DNA of 64,000 nt from Paragyromitra xinjiangensis (Eukaryota > Ascomycota > Pezizomycetes > Pezizales > Discinaceae), in contig JBCAMK010000018.1 of assembly GCA_038503065.1 (NCBI GenBank), positions 434,001-498,000 on the forward strand, written 5' to 3'. Under the pieces are notes generated by a model that saw only the letters and a program-made list of their open reading frames with translations, was not told where the DNA came from and made no database searches. Position numbers and translations under genes: made by a program. Position 1 is the first letter of the stretch. Each line of letters opens with the position of its first letter. Below are positions 36,607 to 48,600 of this stretch, piece after piece.

Positions 36607-37897
36607 ATGGGCCGGTATGTGATTCTCTATAACGTGAACTTTTGAAGGATTGATTGACTGACGAAATTATTCTTTAGAGGACCGTAAGACACTTCTTCAC
36701 CCCTTTGCGAATTTTTTTATGGGATGGTGTAGGAATGGGTAGATTGGTGGTGTTGGAGATGCAGGTCTTGGAGATGGGAAGAGGGATTGAAGCCTCTGGT
36801 TTCGAGCTATAGACTTGCTTCGAATACGGAGGTTTCGTTCAACTTCGTCTCCTGGGTTCTTCAATACCACCACATCCACACCCATCTTCACTTTTCGAGA
36901 TTCAATAGAAATAGAAGCTAACATCATCTGAAACCGTGCAGTAAGAAGCACACTAAGCGGCTTGCCGCCCCCTCCCACTGGCTCCTTGACAAACTCTCGG
37001 GCAAATATGCTCCCAGGCCTTCTCCTGGTATGTTTCGCTTCACTCGTTGAAGTAGTCTCCGGGCTCGTCTTTACTGACGGGTCTTGTTCGCCAGGTCCTC
37101 ACAAGCTGAGGGACTGTCTACCCCTTGTGGTCTTCATTAGAAATAGGCTGAAGTATGCCTTGAACGCTAGGTACCTCCCCCACATCCCCACAATACTCAC
37201 AGCTACTGACACTTCCTAGGGAAGTCAAGGCGATCGTTATGCAGCGCCTCATCAAGGTCGACGGTAAGGTCCGCACAGACCCTACCTACCCAGCCGGCTT
37301 CATGGACGTCATCACCATCGAAAAGACCAGCGAACACTTCCGTCTCATCTACGACACCAAGGGTCGCTTCACCATCCACCGCATCACCGAAACCGAAGCC
37401 GGCTACAAGCTCGCCAAGGTCAAGCGCGTGCAGCTTGGTGCTAAGGGTATCCCATACCTCGTCACCCATGACGCTCGCACCATCCGTTACCCCGACCCGG
37501 CTATCAAGGTCAACGACACCGTGAAGATTGATATCGAGACTGGTAAGATCATAGACTTCATCGGATTCGATACCGGCACTATCGCTATGGTCACTGGTGG
37601 TCGCAATATGGGCCGTGTTGGTGTCATCACTCACCGTGAGCGTCACGATGGTGGTTTCGATATCGTTCATATGAAGGATGCGATTGATAACACTTTCGCT
37701 ACCCGTTTGAGTAACGTTTTCGTTATTGGCCAGGATAAGAGCTGGGTGTCTCTGCCAAAGGGCAAGGGTGTTAAGGTAAGAATTCTCCTCCCATCCCTCA
37801 TAGGGTTCTGGGGGTTGAGCGCGGGTACTGACACGGTGTACAGCTCACCATCGCTGAGGAGCGTGATCGTCGCCGGGCTAACGCTATTGCGTCGTAA
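36607..37897 (+). CDS. RPS4: Cytosolic small-subunit ribosomal protein eS4
   Basis: Structural protein of the 40S ribosomal subunit. Six exons give 261 residues, the same length as the yeast protein: 36607-36614, 36678-36683, 36942-37027, 37095-37170, 37220-37775 and 37844-37897. The spliced start reads [18 protein letters not shown], then [39 protein letters not shown] follows (S4-like RNA-binding part), then the KOW-like region [12 protein letters not shown], and the end [13 protein letters not shown]. Exon 1 is 8 nt and exon 2 only 6 nt (AGGACC). Both are needed to encode MGRGPK, which is conserved in this family. Intron 2 has a CTAAC branch site at about 36918. Dense early introns are usual for fungal ribosomal protein genes. 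Identity is certain from motif order and length. Confidence 0.97.
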
Positions 37898-38638
37898 ATT
37901 CCTTACCTTTTTTTCTCTTGTAACTTTACGAACCAAAATGTGGGGGAAAGAGAAAAAAATAATCTGGGTTGGACAATTTTTTAAAGAAAAAGTTGGTGCT
38001 CGGGTTGAATTTTTTTTTTTTTTCTGTACGGCGAAATAGGAATTGAAACAAAAAAAAACATTGGAATCTAGGCGTTCGAAATGTGATTTTTATAGGAAGG
38101 GTTCTTTTTAATTTTTTTCGCTTCATTTCGTGTGCCTACTACCTTATTTGAGCGACCTTGCGCGTGCAATGGGATTCTGTATTCTGATGGAGATGGTTGG
38201 TTTGTGTAGGCTGCTGGTATGGTAAGATTCGAAGTGAGGTTAGAATGCGCTTTCAAGCTGTTTCCCAAAGTTTTGCTTAATTCTGTGACCCAAGTATAGC
38301 ACTGTATCGGGTAGCTACGTAGGGGCTCTAAGCACTAATCCCCCCCTCCCACTTTCCTACCCTCTTGAAATAGAGGAATCGGAAAAGTCTTGACATGAGA
38401 ACTTAAGGGGGATCTGATAAGACTTCCCTCGTTAGAGAGAACCACATAGTTAGCCCATTCACTAGGGCTTAGCCAGTGGTTTGTTTTAAGGGCACAACGT
38501 ATATGTGATGGTGGGGATATATAACTACATACTTATTAGGTAGATTCTTTTTGTATGAAAAGGCCCAGGATTGTACACATCTATCCATCTACCAGATCCT
38601 ATATTTACAAGTACCAACCACCCTCAACGTACCCGGTT
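37898..38638. other. Spacer between convergent RPS4 and uL10m genes
   Basis: T-rich 3' region of RPS4 (37900-38130, with several T and A runs), then unstructured sequence. No gene is seen. Confidence 0.5.
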
Positions 38639-39541
38639 CTACTCCGCCTTCACCTCACTCGCTCCTCCATTCGCCTCTTCCTCCATCATCTTCCTCCTTG
38701 CATCCACCGTCCTAACCATCCCCACCCCAAAACTATCCAAACTCCTAACCAACTCCCCACCACCAACACTCTGCATAATCGCCGCTAGCTCCCCTCTAAT
38801 CTCCTCAATCCCTCTGAACCCACTCACATACCTCACCTGCTCTCCATCCAACACCCTCCCCTCCCCAATCCTCCCTCCAGCAACATGTCCATCCACCCTC
38901 GCACCAAGCAACACCAACTTCTGCAACCCACTCACCGCCAACGGGTCCATCCCACGCTTGTGTCCCTTGACCGGAAACATGAGATCCAACGCCACCTTCA
39001 AATGCGACGGACTCACAATCGGGAAACTCAGCGTTGCCGTCGGTCCCGTCAATAGCGTACTAAGCTGTAACTCATCCCTCAGATGCAGCGTACTATTATA
39101 CGCCTCCTTGCTCGTCCCCGCTAACGTGGTATCTGTCCGATGGACTTTATCGAATCCCTCCGCGACTCGTAGTGCGCTGTTAAACAGCGCTGACCGGATC
39201 AGGGTGATTTTTGTGAGTGCCGCGATGTTGCCCTCTGGGTCGAGCTTTCTGAGTGCGTTTTGGAGCTCACGCCGTAGGGCACTCCATTCGGTTGCACGGA
39301 GGTTGTTGTGTTGGAAGATGAGGAGTAGTGGGGAGGATCGGATCAGGGAGAGGTAGGAGCGGTGGAGTTGGGTCTTGCGGGCTAGAGCGGTTTTGTGGGA
39401 TTCGGGCTGGGTGAGGGCGTGCCGGGCGATTGGAGCGGGGTTTGGGATGGTGATGGAGTGAGCGTGGCGTTGGAGTGTTGGGAGGTGGGTGGGTCGTATG
39501 GGGGTGGTGAGGCGGAGTGTGTGTGGTAGTCGGGGCGGCAT
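38639..39541 (-). CDS. MRPL11: Mitochondrial large-subunit ribosomal protein uL10m
   Basis: Protein of the mitochondrial ribosome stalk base, equivalent to bacterial L10. Single exon of 300 residues from the ATG at 39541. The N-terminus is basic and lacks acidic residues (MPPRLPHTLRLTTPIRPTH), as expected for a mitochondrial targeting sequence. The L10 core follows: LLLIFQHNNLRATEWSALRR (compare bacterial L10, where a strand and an LR-E pair follow the processing start), then LRKLDPEGNIAALTKI and GPTATLSFP. VALDLMFPVKGHKRGMDPLA and GARVDGHVAGG follow. The frame stays open upstream of 39541, but the next ATG upstream gives a non-targeting leader, so 39541 is preferred. The coding strand is C-rich in the first half and G-rich in the second. 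The yeast name MRPL11 is used by homology inference. Confidence 0.85.
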   Translation of the reverse strand: MPPRLPHTLRLTTPIRPTHLPTLQRHAHSITIPNPAPIARHALTQPESHKTALARKTQLHRSYLSLIRSSPLLLIFQHNNLRATEWSALRRELQNALRKLDPEGNIAALTKITLIRSALFNSALRVAEGFDKVHRTDTTLAGTSKEAYNSTLHLRDELQLSTLLTGPTATLSFPIVSPSHLKVALDLMFPVKGHKRGMDPLAVSGLQKLVLLGARVDGHVAGGRIGEGRVLDGEQVRYVSGFRGIEEIRGELAAIMQSVGGGELVRSLDSFGVGMVRTVDARRKMMEEEANGGASEVKAE

Positions 39542-42500
39542 GGTGGGAGACTTCTGGAAATGGTCAGTTTTCTCTTTTTTTCTTTCCCTTCCGGTTTCGA
39601 GAGGGTGAGACTTACCGGCAGGGACTCCTGCTACGAGAAAAGAAATATGGAATTGAAAGAGCGGATTTCCCCCTGGCGGTGAAGCAATTGACGTGAGACG
39701 GCGGTGGAATGGTGAAGTTGGACTCCGAAATGTTTTCTCAGGGTCTCGTGCATGGTGGGGCAGGACTGCCGGGTAACTGCTTGTTTTCGACGTTTTCTCC
39801 CAACTTGTGAATAGCACCCCCGAAGCCTCTTCGGGTACCACATGTATAGCATCTGATATTTTTGTTGATCCAAAGGCAAAGTTTCTTTAATTCCATCCAA
39901 TGTTGTGCCGGGGCCCATTTTACGGGAAGCTCATTTTCTTGTAACCATTTACTAGAACTAATGTAAACTGTAGTATTAACATAAAAACACACTCGGAGTC
40001 TAGGATTATATCAGTGCTTGCAGTTACTCGAGAGAGGGATAATAGAGGTTAACATCACAGATACTATTTCAAAACTATAGGTGATCTATTTAGACTGATC
40101 AACCACCATAGGCTATTCGGGAGACTATTAAACTAGCATATGCATATAATTACTCACGTAAATCAGGGAAAATAAAAAACCGGGTGCTGACGTTTGGGAT
40201 TAGGGGAATTTATACTCGTAGGAAATATACTGTCCAATACTGTTTAGTCCCCGAGGTGTCAGGTGGGAATAATGGTATATAGCACTGAGATTTATCGATT
40301 GTGTAATTAACATGAGGCACTAGAATCTTGATAACTCTTGATGTTAATATATACTATTCCTGTTTTTCTGAGAAACAGCCTTAGAGGGATAGCGCAAATT
40401 TTGTTCAAATAGCTATCAAACGATGGATTCTAGACAGACTCCACGGTAATATTCAGCCTAACTTACATAAATTGCTATCATGTCTCTCTGTGTTCTAGCT
40501 ATAGAGTCTTTTAGAAACACCGAGGACCGAGTTTCGAGAACCTAAATACCAAAGCATTAGGACGGGACTTAAGACTAAGATATAAAAGATTATCTTTCTT
40601 AAGGGACTCACGGGCTGACTGATTATAAATCACCGGATGTCACTCGGTATAAATAATGCGTCTCGTGGCCCTAGTTCCCTCAACTTTGGGCTCTATCGCT
40701 TTCCCGGGCATTTCTAGGTCGATGGTATTGCCTGTAGGTGTTAGTTAAGCAAGGAAGAGTATCAAATATTGCGGTGCGATGGCTTGCAGAAAGATTGGAC
40801 CTGATTCGTAAAATCCATATAATTAAATTGTCTATCTTGACTTAGTCCTGGTGGTAAGATTATTCTTAGATAATGCGTTCCACTCGGCGCGGTATTATAA
40901 TTATAGCACCACTCACTGTAGAGTATGTACCTTACTACAGCTTTCACAGAGCATTCAGCCATACGTTGGAGGTCCACGAAACGGCAAAAACAACCACATG
41001 GTGGTAACTTAGGTGGCTTATTCCAGGTAGCTATCACTCTTCCTTAATCTTTTAATGCTCAACTTTCCCCAATCCTTCGACTATCATCCATGTCACCATC
41101 ACCAGTATTAACCACTATAAGACATAGTAAGCTCCTTCTAGACACTGGAAAGTATAAATTAAGTAGGGGCGGGGCAGAGTTATTGTAGCCTCCAAAGACG
41201 AGTATTCATGTTAAATATTACACTAGAAACGGAATCGCCATTCTACTAGCTTCGAAACATGGCTGCGCCCTTCCTTCCATGTCTTACCAGCTGCGCATCC
41301 AACCTCTGTATGTGATAATATCTACCGAACCGATGCTGAGGGGTTCCGTAACCTTCCATACCATTCGCAGGCTATATAAAATACCCTCACTATATTTCAA
41401 GTCCATCTAGAAAAACACAATGCACATCATGGGGATACACGCTATAGTGATAGCCTGATGACAGTCAGATAGTATGGGACTGCAAATCAGTACAAACTAA
41501 ACACAACTTAAAATAGTGTATAGGTTACTACTCAGGTATTCAAAACCCAGCTAACAGCGTATATTTTATTTAACCCTATAAGTAATATCACTTAAATATT
41601 TATAACTCGGCCAACGCAGTGCATCGTTTATTCGACCTTATAGTACAAGCGTATGGGGGTTGAAATTGGAACGGCAAGGGTATTGAAAAACTATTTTTTT
41701 GTAGCTTAATTGTTATAACTGAACATTCCGGCCGTTCCAACTTCACCCCCCCGTACGCTTGCATCACCTCTGTGTACTTACTTTTTCAACTGTGGTATTA
41801 AAGACCCGTAAGATATAATCTGGTAGTCCAACAGCCATATATAGGGTATATGCACAGCTGACTACGGTTCACCAATGGACTAGATAGTTCGCGGGGCTGG
41901 ATTGGACCATCCACCACCTGACTCAGACCACCTCATGAAAACTATAAACCACGCAAACTGCGCATTAGAGTAAATCTCGTCAAAACCCCCCCGCATAAGC
42001 CTAGTAAACTAAAATCGATGACCACGCCTCCCTCGGTGAGTGGCTCTACCACTATTGTGTCATAATCACAATCAGCAAAGTAATTGCCTATCGGACCCGT
42101 ACAGAAAGCAACACGCATTTCACATTTTCATCGCCTTTTCCTTGTTCTCTACCCCTCCTTCCTCCTTCATGGCTACTTGTTCTCAATTACAATGATATTC
42201 CGTGTCTGCGCAGTTTTTCAGCCTTGCGTGGTTCCTATGCCTGCTCCAAGCTCAACACCAGCCTACCTCTTGACCATAATCTAGCACCCAGTTGTAGATC
42301 ACTGGGCGCTTCAACACTCATAATCGCCACGTTTAAATATCTCCCATTTGCCGAACCGTTTGCGTACATACATCCTACCTAATGAATCCAATCCGTCACT
42401 CCAGAAGCAGCAAAAGGGAACTAGACCGCACATAGCATTTCCATGGGTGGGTATATGCATACATGTAATCAAATATACTTTGTCTGCCTAGGTGATCAAT

Positions 42501-44483
42501 CTTCCCCTTACAATATAAAAGTTAGGGGGTGACATGAGCACAGGTCTCCCGGGCTAGGCTCAAGCGTTACTATGCTCTTACAGGCCTACAATTTCGCTCT
42601 GCAAGCCTCCATTCTGCAAAGGATGGTTTGTTGATGTAGATATCGTAGGTAGCTTAAGATACCGCTTGGGTAATGCTAGAGTATTCTTGCCCGGGCCGGG
42701 AGCTTGAAGACTACTATGGATTAAGGCACTATTTGTGTCCCAAACATTCTCTTTCTCTAAGATCACCTGATCACTAGAGGTAGCCCGTCCCCATTGACCA
42801 CCGCAGAATGTACATGGACCCTGCGGCCGTGTTGACCCGCGGAGAACAGCGAGTTGGTAATTAGCTCGGGTCAAGATTTCGTAAGCAAGAGAAATGCCAG
42901 AGCCACGAAATTTAGCTAAGCGAATCCAGAATGGTCGCCGGCGGCGACATGGGGCCGCCGTCAGATGATTTGGGTTTTAGGCCTCCGGTGCTGTGTATGT
43001 AGGAGGTTGGTGAGGGATGCATTTCGTCGTCGAGTAGTTAGACGCACTTGGGCCTCGTAGACAGGCGGTCTGACGCCGACTATTGGTTAGTGAGCCCGGA
43101 GGCTGGTAGCCGCAGATTACCTGGTTAGTATTGGGAGGCGAATAGATGCTCCCGCAGCACGTGGGGATTGGTGCCGCGAGTGATTTTCGGTGATATGAAT
43201 CATATGGGGATAGATCCAAAGACGGCGGTAATTGGTTGGATAGACTGTTGCCTGGAAACATACAGGATCTACTATTGGTCTATCTACCGTGACAGACCCT
43301 GGGAGCAAAAATAGGTTTGCGCTCGCGATTGAGCGGTGGCTGGAGTGCAGAAGGCAGAGGACAAAATAATGACCACATAGGTATACCTGTGTCAGAGTAC
43401 TAACTCGTCGCGACTTATCACAAGACCGTTTTTATCAGCTGAATGATGTCTAGGTTCGTCTAAACTACACTCTTTTCTACATTCACCTCGTTCTCATGTC
43501 TCTGATGTTCCCACAAGCACCACTCGGAGTGTTTCCCACTTGCCCTTTAACACCACGCCACGTATTGGATCCGGCCACCAGATAAGAATACCTACCTGCG
43601 TCTCAAGTTCGTTTTTTTCTTTCAACGCGCTATCGCAAGGTATTTATGGTCGCTGAGCATTGCGCCTCAATACAAAGACTAAAGATAGCACAGATAAGGT
43701 TTTTAGTGATTCCCATACAGAATGAGGTTTGCAGCAAACTTGGTTGTGTCGGTGAGCTGAGTGGGGAGTAATCCCGTTTCGTCAAATCTTATGGTTAAAT
43801 TCTCTTTCTCCTTTTTTCTTTTCCCTTTGAGACGACCAACGTCTTGGCAAATTACACCGGACTCCCGAACAACGGTTCGTAGCGCCGCAAAGGTCTTTCA
43901 TATGAAACGCAGCTTTATTCTACAGAGAGACCGAACCGAACTGAACAGGGCAGCGTGGCAAGGCACCGTTTAAACGTGGCGAGCTCCTTCCCGATGCCAG
44001 TTGAGGAAAAGTCAATTTCCTCCAAGGGGCTATATTTGGGAACGGGTGACGTCCGTGCAATGAGTCTAGTCGGCCCAGTGAATGGATGTGGACCCGGATC
44101 GTCACTGTGGCTGCAGGGGCAGACCAACCCTAATTGGGCAGCAATCCCTGCAGGACCCTAGCAATGGAAGGGAAATTCGAACTTCTTATTTCCCGCCTCT
44201 CCAATATGCCAAGGGTGGACATAAAACAGGCAGGCTGACGGTCCGTGCAATTAGTGTCTCTCCGGGTGGATGGTTTCCCGGCTTCTGGCGTTTAAATACA
44301 AGTGAGTCTTCATTCCTCTTCATTTTTATTTTTTCCTTCTCACTCTTTATTTTACACTCTCTCACCTTCGTTTCTTCAATTAGCCTTTTAGCTTTCAAGC
44401 ATACTATCATTAATAACTTAACTTAATTACCCACTACTACCTTACTTCTCCCCCTAACTTTACCTTCTCAAATTCGATTCATC
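39542..44483. other. Gene-poor AT-rich region, 4.9 kb
   Basis: No supported gene. 39960-42080 is AT-rich with only short frames, and contains a MITE-like element at 41644-41763. A copy of TACATGTA lies near 42466. 42900-42960 is GC-rich, with an imperfect palindrome around GTCGCCGGCGGCGAC. From about 44280 the plus strand is pyrimidine-rich, with a TATA-like TTTAAATA near 44291, about 190 bases upstream of the GH17 start. This is probably its promoter and leader. Confidence 0.5.
41644..41763. mobile_element. MITE-like element, family 1, copy 1
   Basis: About 120 bp with long terminal inverted repeats. The left end reads TACAAGCGTATGGGGG and continues TTGAAATTGGAACGG. The right end, reverse complemented, reads TGCAAGCGTACGGGGG and continues with GTGAAGTTGGAACGG. 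The two arms are thus about 30 bp with few mismatches, around an AT-rich centre with no coding capacity. A second copy at 62993-63103 has the same arms. Exact ends and the target duplication are not clear. Confidence 0.8.
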
Positions 44484-45625
44484 ATGAAATCTTTTATTGC
44501 TGGCATGGTTGCTGCTGCGGCAGCCGTTTCTGCTATTCCAGTTGCTTTAGTTTCTCCTCCTCCAGATTATTCCTATGCTGCCGGTTTCAACCTTGGGGCT
44601 AACAACGTTAGTTGATCCCTTATTCCTGCTTTTCCCTCTAGCACTGTATTAACGTCTCTTTCGCTTATAGCCTGATGGTAGCTGCAAATCTATCCAAGAC
44701 TGGACCGATGACTTCAACACAATTAAGAGTTGGTCATTCGACGGCACCCAGTTCAGCACCATCAAGACTTTCTCTACCAATGACTGCGATACTCTCAAAA
44801 ATGCAGTTCCTGCAGCTATCGCTACAGGTTTCAAGATCTGGGCTGGCGTATGGGCTGTTGATGCCACCAAGTACGGCCAAGAGAAGGGTGCTCTCGAGTA
44901 CGCTATTCAAAACTGGGGCGTCGACTGGTTGGCTGGTATCAACGTTGGTTCCGAATCTCTATACCGTAACGAGATTTCTGCCGAGGATCTTGCCCAAGAA
45001 ATCTATGACGTTAAAGGGATGATCCAACTTCACTATGGTGCCACTCACGTCCCGGTTGGATGTGCCGATACCTGGACCATGTGGGTTCAAGCCAACAACT
45101 CGGCTGTTATCGAGGCAGTTGATGTAAGATCATACCAACTGGTTACTAACTTATGCCTACAAAATGTATGCTAACGGCGGTGTTTAGGTCGTCCTTATGA
45201 ACGGTTTCCCTTACTGGCAAGGTGCCACCATCGAGACATCTAAGGATATTTTCATCAAGTCAATTGAGGCCACCAAGGCTGCTATTGGCGATAAACCTTT
45301 CATTGTCGGCGAGTCTGGCTGGCCTACTTTGGGACCCGACTTCACCGCCACTGATTTGCCCGGAACTGGCCCAGCTCACCCCAGCGTTGATAACTTGAAG
45401 ACATTCTGGCAGCAGTCCGGTTGCTGGCTCATCTCTCAAAAGATCCCCTTCTTCTGGTTCAGTGCTTGTGAGTACTCTAAAGCACTCTTGTAGAGCTGCG
45501 GAAAAGTTACTAATAGTCGCGTAGTCGATGAACCCCAACGTGTTGGCGATATCGAGCAGAACTTTGGAATTGCTAAGTCATCTAGGGATGGCAGGACTCT
45601 CAAATTCGGTAGCCTTCAGTGCTAA
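44484..45625 (+). CDS. Secreted GH17 glucan endo-1,3-beta-glucosidase
   Basis: Cleaves beta-1,3-glucan; probably acts in the cell wall or on external glucan. Four exons (44484-44606, 44671-45123, 45188-45467, 45525-45625) give 318 residues. The start MKSFIAGMVAAAAAVSAIP is a clear signal peptide. GH17 motifs follow: the strand FKIWAGVWA, the acid/base Glu in GINVGSES (residue about 136), VVLMNGFPYWQG, and the nucleophile Glu in VGESGWPT (residue about 234). IPFFWFSAFDEP follows near the C-terminus. Glu spacing and length fit small fungal GH17 enzymes without a GPI tail or serine-rich linker. The consensus around the acid/base is usually VGNE; here it is VGSE. The nucleophile context is VGESGWP where many relatives have TETGWP. 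The four-exon structure uses clean GT-AG junctions. Endo versus transglucosylase activity cannot be told from sequence. Confidence 0.92.
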
Positions 45626-48600
45626 GCGTTTGCTGTTCTCCCTTTTGTTGAGGATGCGGTGCATTGCATGAGGCTTACGGCCCGGATTGAACGAGGATTT
45701 TTCTTTTGTTGGGTCGGGGAAAAAGGGTGGTTACGGCTGTACAGCTTTTGTTTCCTTCGATCGTTTTTTATTATCATTGTACGCTTGCATTGCATGGTTA
45801 CATAGGTCACTACGGTGGGTATACGGTTGTGAATTCATAGAAGTTCATGGTCTGCCAGATAGTTCAAAGCGTGAGGATCTTGCCAGTTCGTTGGTCGGCC
45901 CAGTTTGTAGCATGCCAGTAGATACTGTAAGTGGATGCTCTAGTGCTGGGATGTTTGTAGTAATCGTAGTGCATTCTGGATTGAAATGATTGGTTTCCTT
46001 AATCACTATTGCTACTGCGAATCAGGAACGGAAAAAGCCCTCGTATTGGCCCCTAATTTGTGTTACCTTTTAGGGTCTAGACTTTTGCCGGGATATTGCA
46101 GGGGCTTTACCAATCATTTCAATATATTTGTTTCTATGGCTTGCTTCCCTTTGTATTTTGGTAGGGGGGTCTACCAACACTTCAATAAGTCGTTCTGGGC
46201 CCCAATGGGCTTTGTTAGTTTTCAACTGAGCCTCACTCCAACATAGAAAGTTAATCCTTGGAAGAACTAGAAAAATAACAAGGAAACAAAGAGGTAACCA
46301 TATGAACCCTTGTAAGGGCATAAATAGCGAGTTGATGAAACCTTGTCCCAGCGGGTAGGTTGGAAGCGGGGTAATAAAGTTGTGTGTCTAGAACTGTCAT
46401 CTTGATGGTTTCGTTGGGAGACATTCAGTATCACTCGGTTCATAGGGTTAGCGCCTTTTTTTTTAGCCTCAGTGTTTCAGTCTGCCACGGGACGACAGAT
46501 CTTGCGAGACTTCCAAGGTATCGGGAGTTTGGGGTTTGGTAGTGTTAGATGTGATGAGTGGCTGGTGTTAAAATAGAAAGTAAGCGTATTTTTCATGCTG
46601 TAGGTGCATGATTGTTCGTGCAACGTGATGCCTTTGTTTGCTGTTGGGGGTATAACAAGCTTCGGAAGCCCTGAGTTAAACGGATAGCGGGTGCGCGAGG
46701 TCAGCGCGGATTTTGGGGATGTGGCTAGCGAGGGTTATTTTCAGGCTCTTTTTGCACTTTTGTGTAGAAGCGAGGGATTATCTAGATAAGAGGTTGATTT
46801 CACGATGCGGGGTGAATGTGGTTGTCGAAGGGGAGGGAACACAAGTTGACTAGCGTTGGAGTGGAAAGAGAGCCATAAGCCGCATAGTTTTCTAAGTAAA
46901 AATAGTAAACGCGAAAAAAGCAAGGAGTGTGAACGTTTGTCACTGCAGCACTAGAGTTACACCTTGCATAAATATTGGCGATGGGTTGTAGATAGCTGAT
47001 ATGTGCGCAGCAGTTGGTGATAGGCGTTTGTGTGTGTAATATACTTATGGATAATATCGCGGAGCTATTCCGTTTTTTTCTCTTGGTGCTCTTTGGATCT
47101 CGTACGAAGGTCACTGTGTTTATCCTGCTTCTATTTGCACCGTCCAATGTCTTCATCGCTGTCTTCGTCGTTGATATCGCGTCATCCATGTTCGTACGGG
47201 TGACTGCCCGGTCCGTGAATCGTCGTTTTGAGGCTTTTGCCTTGTTTAAACCCTTCGTTAATCTGCATGCCTTGTCTACCATTGCAATCGTATTACGGGT
47301 TAACGTTGTGATGACAGGTATGATTTAGTGATATTGAGACGATAAGAATGTTTTCTTAGCCTGCTCAACATTCAACCTATTATCCAGCCTCCTAAATTTG
47401 GTTTGCCCGATTAACACTATATCTCGTGAGCATCCCGTCACTCTTCCTGTTCTACTTCTTTATGCTCCAATTGGTGATAAGTCTACCCCTAGACCTTATG
47501 CCTGCTAACAGGGGTTCATAGGATATCACCTAGCGTCATACCTTATCAGTCTCAGGCCCTTGCACGAGGCTGATAAATCGACGAGGAAGAGCGATATTTC
47601 CTTGATTTTGGCCTTGTCTTGTTGGGATCGATCGATAAGAGGGATTTTATTTCTGTTGACCACGTATTGTTCAGTTTGGGACCAAGCGTGGTGCATTTAT
47701 AGCTGTTTTGCCTTGTCTGGAGGTGGTAGACGGGCTGAATATTTGGATTACCTGGAGCGTCTGAGTTAATTGGTAAAAGGAAAGAGCAGGGGATGCATTG
47801 GGGTTTATGACTTTGAGCTCGTTCTCATGACGATGCAACACTACATGTAGTTACGTGTTCGGCCGCCACTTGTATTGGTTTGTGGGCGGCCTCGGTGGCC
47901 CTGTAAATTGATTAGCAGGCCACTGGGATGATGCTATATACCTCATGCTGGAGCTGGAAATTATTTGTTTAAGTTGTGTTATCTTCTGATGTAAGTTTTG
48001 TTGGTATATTTCTTTGCCTAGTTTGCGGTTATCTCGAGTATGATTGCCTGATTGCTTCATAGAAGGTCACTCGTGGCATAGACGGTCACTCGAACTCTTA
48101 AGCCCGTAATAAGAGAGCAAGGGTTTATTCCGTGACTTGCGTTTTTGCCAAGAAACATCGTAGGAACTTGGGCTTTTAGGTGTGGTTAATTTCCGTTACA
48201 CCATTTTTGCAGAATGTAGTAGCTATAGGCTGCTGTAAGCGATTGTGTATTTATAAACTACCCTTATGGGATTTGTGCTACCAAAGCAAAGCTACGAATG
48301 TGTGGGAGGTTAATGCACTTTGTAGGGTCTACTGCTGTTGAATACTGTGAAAGTGGGTCCTGTCGTGTTGGTTTCAGGTTGCTTTTGCTGTCACCAAAGC
48401 CTTTCTTAAGAATTTCGCTAGCTGGGTTGGGAATCTGAAGTACACATTCTTGGAAATCTGACGGGTTTTCTGGTTATTGTCGATTTTGCTACCAAGATGA
48501 TGACTGCGTGTGTGCGGTTCCCGGGTGCATATTCACGGAAGCAGCGGCCCAATCAAGTAGACGACAGTGTTAACTTATGCTCAGTGGTAGTGTCGTCTTA

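Noticed and set aside
44100..44190. Possible tRNA T-loop-like string (ATTCGAAC)
   Set aside because: No matching acceptor, D or anticodon arms could be folded around it.
46800..47328. 160-codon minus frame and 104-codon plus frame over the same DNA
   Set aside because: They overlap on opposite strands, neither has a domain, and no splice or leader signals support either.
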